Below, in pieces: positions 59,021 through 64,000 of a DNA stretch of 64,000 bases. The position numbers were made by a program, and so were the translations under genes. A model generated the notes under the pieces. That model did no database searches. It was not told where the DNA came from and was given only the letters and a program-made list of their open reading frames with translations. Within the stretch, counting starts at the first letter, position 1, and every line of letters starts with the position of its first letter. The stretch is taken from the NCBI GenBank assembly GCA_018725565.1, contig QLUR01000005.1, positions 37,784 to 101,783 on the forward strand, written 5' to 3'. Origin of the DNA: Bacillota bacterium. Lineage in GTDB: Bacteria > Bacillota > Dethiobacteria > Dethiobacterales > Dethiobacteraceae.

Positions 59021-59202
59021 AATGATGTAATCCGGCCTCCGTCAGGGGGCTTTTATTTTTGTTGTGAGGAACAGCGGTCTGACGTAAAACAAAAACTGAG
59101 CTGCCACCAGGAACTTTTTTGTCAGTTCTCTAAATTTATAGCAGGTATTTGTGGTAAAATGTCGAAAACTCCTGATGAAATATTTACTGGGGGTAGTTGA
59201 GG

Positions 59203-59436
59203 ATGTCTGAACTTTTGGGTCGGCGCCTGCGTGCCTTGCGCCGCCTAAAGAGGTTGACGCAAAAAGACTTGGCGGGTTTGCTGGGCATATCGGTCAGCAA
59301 CCTGTCTACAATAGAAAGGGGGGATAAATATCCAAGGGTAGACATGCTGAAAAGAATTGCCCGCATCCTGGATGTTCCCCTGGAGGAGCTGTTTGTCTTA
59401 CCGGATCGTTTAGGTCAACAAAAACACTCGTCGTGA
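59203..59436 (+). CDS. XRE-family regulator (YazB-like)
   Basis: A 77-residue protein formed mainly of one Cro/CI helix-turn-helix (about 4-60): GRRLRALRRLKRLTQKDLA then LLGISVSNLSTIERGDKYPR and ARILDVPLEELF. In Bacillus a similar one-domain XRE protein, YazB, lies directly upstream of dusB, as here. I choose ATG 59203; a TTG two codons earlier is possible. A terminator overlaps its stop codon. Confidence 0.83.
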   Translation: MSELLGRRLRALRRLKRLTQKDLAGLLGISVSNLSTIERGDKYPRVDMLKRIARILDVPLEELFVLPDRLGQQKHSS

Positions 59437-59448
59437 CGGGTGTTTTTT
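59420..59448 (+). terminator. Terminator overlapping the end of the XRE gene
   Basis: AAAAACAC (59420-59427) and GTGTTTTT (59440-59447) with inner pairs; the gene's TGA (59434-59436) lies inside the loop/stem. DusB would then need its own promoter or read-through. Confidence 0.8.
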
Positions 59449-59478
59449 AGCTAAGGACTCTTAATTTCCGGAGGACGT

Positions 59479-60438
59479 ATGCAAATAGGCAATGTCAAGC
59501 TTGTTAACCCGGTAGTGCTCGCCCCGATGTCTGGTGTCAGCGACCGGCCGTTTCGTCTGCTGGCCAAAGAAATGGGCTGTGCTTTGGTTTTTACAGAAAT
59601 GGTCAGCGCGAAGGGCCTGCTTTGTGCCCCGGCGAAGTCATTGCCCATCGCCATGTTTACGGAGAAAGAAAGACCGGTTGGGATACAGCTTTTCGGGGGT
59701 GACCCTGACGTTTTGGCTGCAGGGGCGCTGATAGCTGCAGGACTTAATCCCGACCTGTTGGACATTAATATGGGTTGCCCGGTGCGTAAGGTGGCGGTCC
59801 GCGGTGAAGGGTGCGCACTGATGCGCGACCCGGGAAAAGTTTACCGGATCGTATCTGCTGTTACCCGGGCCGTGAAGTTGCCGGTGACGGTGAAAATACG
59901 CAAAGGGTGGAACGAAGCCGCAGTCAATGCTTCGGAAATCGCTTTAGCAGCGCAGGAGGCAGGAGCGGCATCCGTAACTGTTCACGGGCGTACCGCTGAA
60001 CAGGGGTATAAGGGATATGCGGATTGGGAGATAATCGCCAGGGTTAAAGAAGCTCTGGCCATTCCTGTGATTGGCAGCGGAGATATCTGCCATCCTCGGG
60101 ATGCCGCGCGCATGCTGGCTGAAACGGGTTGCGACGCAGCAATGATAGGCCGGGGCGCACTAGGCAACCTTTGGTTGATAAAGAGAACAGTACACTATCT
60201 GGCAACGGGAGAGATGCTACCTGAACCAACTGACAGTGAGAAGATAAGGATGGCGCTTTTGCACCTGTCCATGCTGACAAAGGCTAGAGGCGAGCAGGCA
60301 GGAGTACGGGTAATGCGCAAGCATGCGGCCTGGTATTTAAAAGGAATGTGGGGAGCGGCACAAGTCCGCAGCTTAATAATGAAAGCAGAAACAAAGCTGG
60401 AAATGGAGAAATTTCTTTCTTCTCTTGTGCCGGACTAA
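59479..60438 (+). CDS. dusB: tRNA-dihydrouridine synthase DusB
   Basis: A 319-residue FMN-dependent TIM-barrel enzyme. The N-terminal PVVLAPMSGVSDRPFRLLAK (about 10-29), NMGCPVRKVAVRGEGCALM (about 97-115, with the catalytic Cys in GEGCAL), KIRKGWNE (about 139-146), VHGRTAEQGYKGYADW (about 169-184) and IGSGDI/GRGALGNLWL segments define the Dus family. It reduces uridines in the tRNA D-loop with NADPH. The ATG follows GGAGGACG. In many Firmicutes dusB follows coaX or yazB. Confidence 0.93.
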   Translation: MQIGNVKLVNPVVLAPMSGVSDRPFRLLAKEMGCALVFTEMVSAKGLLCAPAKSLPIAMFTEKERPVGIQLFGGDPDVLAAGALIAAGLNPDLLDINMGCPVRKVAVRGEGCALMRDPGKVYRIVSAVTRAVKLPVTVKIRKGWNEAAVNASEIALAAQEAGAASVTVHGRTAEQGYKGYADWEIIARVKEALAIPVIGSGDICHPRDAARMLAETGCDAAMIGRGALGNLWLIKRTVHYLATGEMLPEPTDSEKIRMALLHLSMLTKARGEQAGVRVMRKHAAWYLKGMWGAAQVRSLIMKAETKLEMEKFLSSLVPD

Positions 60439-60550
60439 AAAAAATGGTAATGTGGAAAGCGGATTATTGCTTAAACGGTAACGTCGCTGTTCAGTCAACG
60501 CTTTTAGCATGTCAGGAGCGTGATGGAAAATCGGGGCTGGAGGGGAAAGG

Positions 60551-61450
60551 ATGAAGCGAGTAGTCAGTATTAGCCTGGGTTCCTCTAAACGGAATCATGC
60601 GGTAGAGATAGTGATGGCTGGGCAGTCCTGCCGGGTGGAGCGGATTGGAACTGACGGCAACGTTGCAGCAATGATAGGGATGATCCGTGAATTAGACGGA
60701 AAAGTAGATTGCTTCGGCCTTGGCGGTATGAACCTATATGTTTTTGCCGGCAACAGGCGTTATATCTTGCGCGAGGCGCGCAAGGTTGCTGCAGCTGCGA
60801 GAAAATCACCGATTGTTGACGGTTCGGGCCTGAAAAACACTTTGGAGCGACAAATTATCTGCTGGTTGAAAGAAAATACCGGCTTGCTCGATAACAGTCC
60901 AAGGGTGCTGATGATGTCCGGAGCCGATCGCTACGGTATGGCGAAAGCCCTGACAGCGGCAGGTTGCCGTATTGTTTACGGAGACCTTATTTTCACGGTA
61001 GGCTTGCCGTTTCCGCTATACTCGCTTGAGACGCTGGACCGGGTGGCAAGAGTTTTGGCTCCGGTTATTTGCCGTCTTCCCTTGTCAATGATCTACCCGA
61101 CCGGAAAAAAACAGGAAGAAAATAAGCCGAAGGCGCAAGGCTTATTTGCGCAAGCCGACATAGTTGCCGGAGACTTTCATTTTATCCGTCGTTATATGCC
61201 AGAGGAACTACCCGGAAAGACAGTTATCACCAACACAACAACGGCAGAAGATGTTGCCATGCTAAAAGGCCGTGGTGTCGCCACTCTGGTGACTACCACC
61301 CCTGAGTTTAACGGGCGCTCTTTTGGTACTAATGTGATGGAGGCGCTATTGGTGGCTGTGGTTGGCCAGGGACGGGAACTGACGGATGATGAATATGCCA
61401 TCATGCTGGAACAACTGAATTTTGTACCCCGTATTGCCAGCCTGAACTGA
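60551..61450 (+). CDS. Conserved protein often named quinate 5-dehydrogenase (function unproven)
   Basis: A 299-residue soluble protein. KRVVSISLGSSKRNHAVEI at the N-terminus, then DCFGLGGMNLYVFAGNRRY (about 58-76), LMMSGADRYGMAKAL (about 123-137), YPTGKKQEE (about 182-190) and VTTTPEFNGRSFGTNVMEALLVA (about 253-275) are well conserved-looking blocks. I see no Rossmann GxGxxG nucleotide motif, so the usual database name for this family is doubtful. The gene is followed by an acyl-ACP-reductase-like gene 11 bases downstream, so the two likely act together. Confidence 0.6.
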   Translation: MKRVVSISLGSSKRNHAVEIVMAGQSCRVERIGTDGNVAAMIGMIRELDGKVDCFGLGGMNLYVFAGNRRYILREARKVAAAARKSPIVDGSGLKNTLERQIICWLKENTGLLDNSPRVLMMSGADRYGMAKALTAAGCRIVYGDLIFTVGLPFPLYSLETLDRVARVLAPVICRLPLSMIYPTGKKQEENKPKAQGLFAQADIVAGDFHFIRRYMPEELPGKTVITNTTTAEDVAMLKGRGVATLVTTTPEFNGRSFGTNVMEALLVAVVGQGRELTDDEYAIMLEQLNFVPRIASLN

Positions 61451-61461
61451 GGAGGAATCGC

Positions 61462-62550
61462 ATGGGTAACTTTGCTTTTATTATACATCCGATTGAGCTG
61501 GAGGATGTCTTCCGTAAGCTGAAATTTATGCGCCGCTGGCCTGCCGCCCTGGTGGAGTCCGCTGTCAGTTTCCTGCCACCGTTCAAGGTTTCAGAGATTA
61601 GCGGTGTGCGCTCTGCCAAAGCTGAGACATCGGGCTGGTTTGTCTCTTGCCCTCTTACTTCCAGACAGATGGTCTCACTGCCTGAAGAGAAAGTAATAAA
61701 AAAGATAGTTAACGCCGGTCGGGTTGCCGAAAAGCTTGGTGCGCGAATAGTTGGCCTCGGCGCCATGACGTCAGTCGTTGGAGATGCCGGAATAACCATT
61801 GCCAAAAATTTGTCAATAGCTGTAACTACGGGCAACAGCTATACAGTTGCCACCGCGCTGCAGGGGACAAAAAAGGCGGCAAAAGCCATGGGGATTGACC
61901 TTGATCAGGCGGATGTTCTAGTCGTTGGCGCGACAGGCTCCATTGGCAGCGTCTGCGCGCGGATTTTGGCCAGGGAAGTTAAATTCCTGACCATTCTGGC
62001 ACGAGACAAGGGTAAAATGGACCACTTGGCGGCTCGCATCCTGCGGGATAGCGGTTTGGCAGTAAAAGTTACCGCTGACGTAAAACGGGCTGTCCAGCGT
62101 GCTGACATTGTTATCACCGTAACCGGTTCAGCTGAGACCATTATCGATGTGAATGACCTGAAGCCCGGAGCAGTCGTCTGTGATGTGGCAAGACCCAGGG
62201 ATGTTTCCCGCCGTGCGGCTAAGTTGCGGGACGATGTCTTGGTTATTGAAGGCGGTGTAGTAGAGGTTCCTGGCGATGTTGACTTTGGTTTTGATTTCGG
62301 TTTCCCACCTAAGACGTCCTACGCCTGCATGGCGGAAACGATGATTCTGGCTTTAGAGGATCGGTTCGAGCCTTATTCGCTGGGACGAGAACTGTCAGTT
62401 GCCAAGGTTGATGAAATATCACTCTTGGCGGAAAAACACGGATTTAAACTGGCGGGATTCCGTAGTTTTGAAAGGGCGCTGTCTGATGCGGAAATTAGCA
62501 CAATTCAGGAAAACGCCAGGCGTCGCTTAGTTGATAATACTTGCCCTTAA
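61462..62550 (+). CDS. Protein resembling cyanobacterial long-chain acyl-ACP reductase
   Basis: A 362-residue protein with a Rossmann domain (VVGATGSIGSVCARILA at about 154-170). The overall order of motifs matches cyanobacterial acyl-ACP reductase: TTGNSYTVATALQ (about 122-134), the nucleotide loop, IDVNDLKPGAVVCDVARP (about 228-245), VIEGGVVEVPGDVDFGF (about 261-277) and YACMAETMILALE (about 287-299), where C289 aligns with the thioester-forming Cys of that enzyme. It could reduce an acyl thioester to an aldehyde. GAGGAAT precedes the ATG. Databases often label such genes shikimate dehydrogenase-like. Confidence 0.75.
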   Translation: MGNFAFIIHPIELEDVFRKLKFMRRWPAALVESAVSFLPPFKVSEISGVRSAKAETSGWFVSCPLTSRQMVSLPEEKVIKKIVNAGRVAEKLGARIVGLGAMTSVVGDAGITIAKNLSIAVTTGNSYTVATALQGTKKAAKAMGIDLDQADVLVVGATGSIGSVCARILAREVKFLTILARDKGKMDHLAARILRDSGLAVKVTADVKRAVQRADIVITVTGSAETIIDVNDLKPGAVVCDVARPRDVSRRAAKLRDDVLVIEGGVVEVPGDVDFGFDFGFPPKTSYACMAETMILALEDRFEPYSLGRELSVAKVDEISLLAEKHGFKLAGFRSFERALSDAEISTIQENARRRLVDNTCP

Positions 62551-62589
62551 GGAAATACGAATTTCCGAATTATATGGAGGAGGCAAGCA

Positions 62590-63858
62590 ATGGTAACTGA
62601 TGCAGAAAACAATGCCGCAGCGCCTAATTATGTTATCTCTCGGTGGAGCATTCCGCTTGCTGGATTTTTGCTGTCTTCAATGGGAGGCATATCCTATGCC
62701 TGGGGTGTTTTCATAGTTCCTTTAGAGCAGCAATTTGGCTGGTCCAGAGCGTCAGCTGCGCTTCCGGTATCAATTTACCTTTTTGTGTTTACAACAGTTG
62801 GTATGATTTTTGGCGGTGCTTTGCAGGATAAAGCCGGACCACGAAAAGTTGCTGCTGCCGGAGGAATATTGTTTTTCATCGGGTACCTGTTGGCAGCCCA
62901 GGTTGAAAGGTTCCCGTTTACCTGGTGGTTACCTTTAACTTATGGTGTTATAAGCGGACTCGGATGCGCCCTTGCCTATTGCGTTACCGTTCCGACAGCA
63001 AGGAAATGGTTTCCGGACAAGCCTGCTTTGGCTATCAGCGTGAGTGTCACCGGTTTTGGACTTGCTGCTGTTATATTCGCTCCCTGGATAACAAGTCTGA
63101 TTCATACCATAGGTATTTCCAATACTTTTCTCGTTTTGGGCGCCTTAACATCTGCAGTCACTCTGTTTGCAGCTTGGTTAATCAGGCTGCCGTTGCCCGG
63201 CTGGACTCCTCAGGGTTGGTCAGCAGCTTCAAATAATGCGTCGATACCTATGTATGACTCAAGAACAGAAGCTACTTTAGCGGAAGCTCTTAAATCGCCG
63301 GTTTTATATTTTATTTGGCTCGGGTTATTCAGCGTTATTTTGGGAGGATTAATTGCCATGACGCATATAGTGCCCTATGGCATATCAATTCTTGGCCTGG
63401 AAAAACCTCTGGCTGCTTTGGCAAGCGTGTTTTTCGGAGTTGCTAATGGTTTTGGCAGGACCATTGCCGGACTTATTGCTGAAAAGTTCGGGGCGGTTCG
63501 ACTGATGCTGGTAACCTATCCTGTAGTAGCGGTAACATTTCTGCTGTTTAATACAGTAGCAACAACAGCAGCAACCTTGTACGCCTGCGCGCTTATTTTT
63601 GGCTTTGGATTTGCCGTAACGCTTGGATTGTTCCCATTATTGACCACTGTCGCTTTCGGTGCTGCGAATTTGGGAGCTATCTATGGCGTGGTTGTAACCG
63701 CATTTGGTTTGGCGGCTTTTTTAGGCCCAATTGCGGCTGCTTGGATATATGATCTTACTCAGACATACGTTTTACCGTTTTTTCTCGCTGGGATATTTGT
63801 CATTGCAGGATGGCTCATAAGCCTGTTTGCGTTCAAGTTAAAATATAAATTGCCTTAA
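62590..63858 (+). CDS. MFS transporter of the oxalate:formate antiporter (OFA) type
   Basis: A 422-residue 12-span MFS protein. SSMGGISYAWGVFIVPLEQQFGWSRA at the N-terminus (about 27-52), GGALQDKAGPRKVAAAGG (about 75-92; the MFS loop 2-3 motif) and a loop 8-9 motif GRTIAGLIAEKFGAVRLM (about 293-310) fit the OFA/monocarboxylate branch. The substrate could be oxalate, formate or another carboxylate. GGAGGAGG precedes the ATG. It ends the window's coding content. Confidence 0.83.
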   Translation: MVTDAENNAAAPNYVISRWSIPLAGFLLSSMGGISYAWGVFIVPLEQQFGWSRASAALPVSIYLFVFTTVGMIFGGALQDKAGPRKVAAAGGILFFIGYLLAAQVERFPFTWWLPLTYGVISGLGCALAYCVTVPTARKWFPDKPALAISVSVTGFGLAAVIFAPWITSLIHTIGISNTFLVLGALTSAVTLFAAWLIRLPLPGWTPQGWSAASNNASIPMYDSRTEATLAEALKSPVLYFIWLGLFSVILGGLIAMTHIVPYGISILGLEKPLAALASVFFGVANGFGRTIAGLIAEKFGAVRLMLVTYPVVAVTFLLFNTVATTAATLYACALIFGFGFAVTLGLFPLLTTVAFGAANLGAIYGVVVTAFGLAAFLGPIAAAWIYDLTQTYVLPFFLAGIFVIAGWLISLFAFKLKYKLP

Positions 63859-63956
63859 ACAGAAATAAACAGTACTCTTTCTGAAAGCTTTTGCAGCAGT
63901 TGACTTTTCTGACTTACTAATGTATCCTGACTTTGACAGCTCAACAGAACAAAAAG

Positions 63957-63992
63957 AGGCCGCGACCCTTGCAAACAAAGGGATTGCGGCCT
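63957..63992 (-). terminator. Terminator for a gene beyond the right edge (minus strand)
   Basis: AGGCCGC (63957-63963) and GCGGCCT (63986-63992) with inner CCCT/AGGG pairs. In reverse the hairpin is followed by CTTTTTG, so it likely ends a leftward gene outside the window, or both. Confidence 0.65.
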
Positions 63993-64000
63993 TCACGCAT

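Noticed and set aside
59160..59166. TGTCGAA (Spo0A-box core) before the XRE gene
   Set aside because: Single short match without a supporting partner box; kept out of the feature list.
1..64000. tRNA, rRNA genes and CRISPR arrays
   Set aside because: No cloverleaf-type clusters, rRNA sequence or regularly spaced direct repeats were noticed in the intergenic regions by eye; a covariance-model scan would be the decisive check.

Overview
The window looks like the chromosome of an endospore-forming, anaerobic Firmicute of the Clostridia/Peptococcaceae (Desulfotomaculum/Moorella-like) type. This rests on core sporulation and division genes in the usual Firmicute order (SpoIID-like, yabP, yabQ, divIC, S1-domain protein, spoIIE, tilS, hpt, ftsH), on oxygen-sensitive metabolism (tungsten/molybdenum aldehyde ferredoxin oxidoreductase, 2-oxoacid:ferredoxin oxidoreductases, a CODH/ACS epsilon-like protein, formyl-THF ligase), on strong Shine-Dalgarno sequences with frequent GTG/TTG starts, and on a moderately high GC content. 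Species is not determinable by eye. No tRNA, rRNA, CRISPR array or intact insertion sequence was seen.

Layout. 1-17.7 kb: sporulation/division housekeeping block. A cofactor/metal module (mobA, mobB, aor, moaD) is inserted between hpt and ftsH, which are adjacent in Bacillus. After ftsH come an unusual formyl-THF ligase, birA and coaX. 17.8-18.6 kb: a tiny zinc-ribbon ORF and an iron-sulfur flavoprotein. 18.8-30.7 kb: a 13-gene Mrp/Mbh-type cation/proton antiporter operon with six antiporter-like large subunits, two of which are a recent tandem-type duplication. 30.9-33.2 kb: a sodium:solute symporter with two small membrane partners. 33.4-34.6 kb: a DUF2889 protein, an MpsC (DUF2294) protein and the decayed tail of a second MpsC. 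34.7-41.2 kb: an operon with a CdhB-like protein, a complete 2-oxoacid:ferredoxin oxidoreductase (alpha, beta, gamma, delta), a DUF6671 protein and a second alpha/beta pair without its own gamma/delta. 41.2-42.1 kb (minus): Rieske protein, glutaredoxin and ferredoxin-thioredoxin reductase catalytic subunit with overlapping ends. 42.4-45.5 kb: zinc uptake (znuA, znuC, znuB, Fur/Zur).

45.5-54.3 kb is probably a spore-surface/envelope region: three family-4 glycosyltransferases, a CAP-domain protein, a coiled-coil protein, a cysteine-rich SPOCS-like protein behind a sigma-K-like promoter, and two ATP-grasp proteins of the kind seen in spore-coat loci. 54.3-58.7 kb: a flavoprotein of the geranylgeranyl-reductase type, two alpha/beta hydrolases, a peptidoglycan-recognition amidase and a nitroreductase. 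59.2-60.4 kb returns to a conserved block (YazB-like XRE regulator and dusB). The window ends with a pair of proteins, one of them strikingly like cyanobacterial acyl-ACP reductase, and an OFA-type MFS transporter.

How it may fit together (inference): ferredoxin-reducing enzymes (aor, the por operon) and ion-motive membrane complexes (Mrp-like operon, sodium symporter) suggest a low-energy anaerobic lifestyle that couples ferredoxin and sodium/proton gradients. The least explained systems are the six-antiporter Mrp operon, the CdhB/POR/DUF6671 operon with two alpha/beta pairs on one gamma/delta set, and the acyl-ACP-reductase-like pair.
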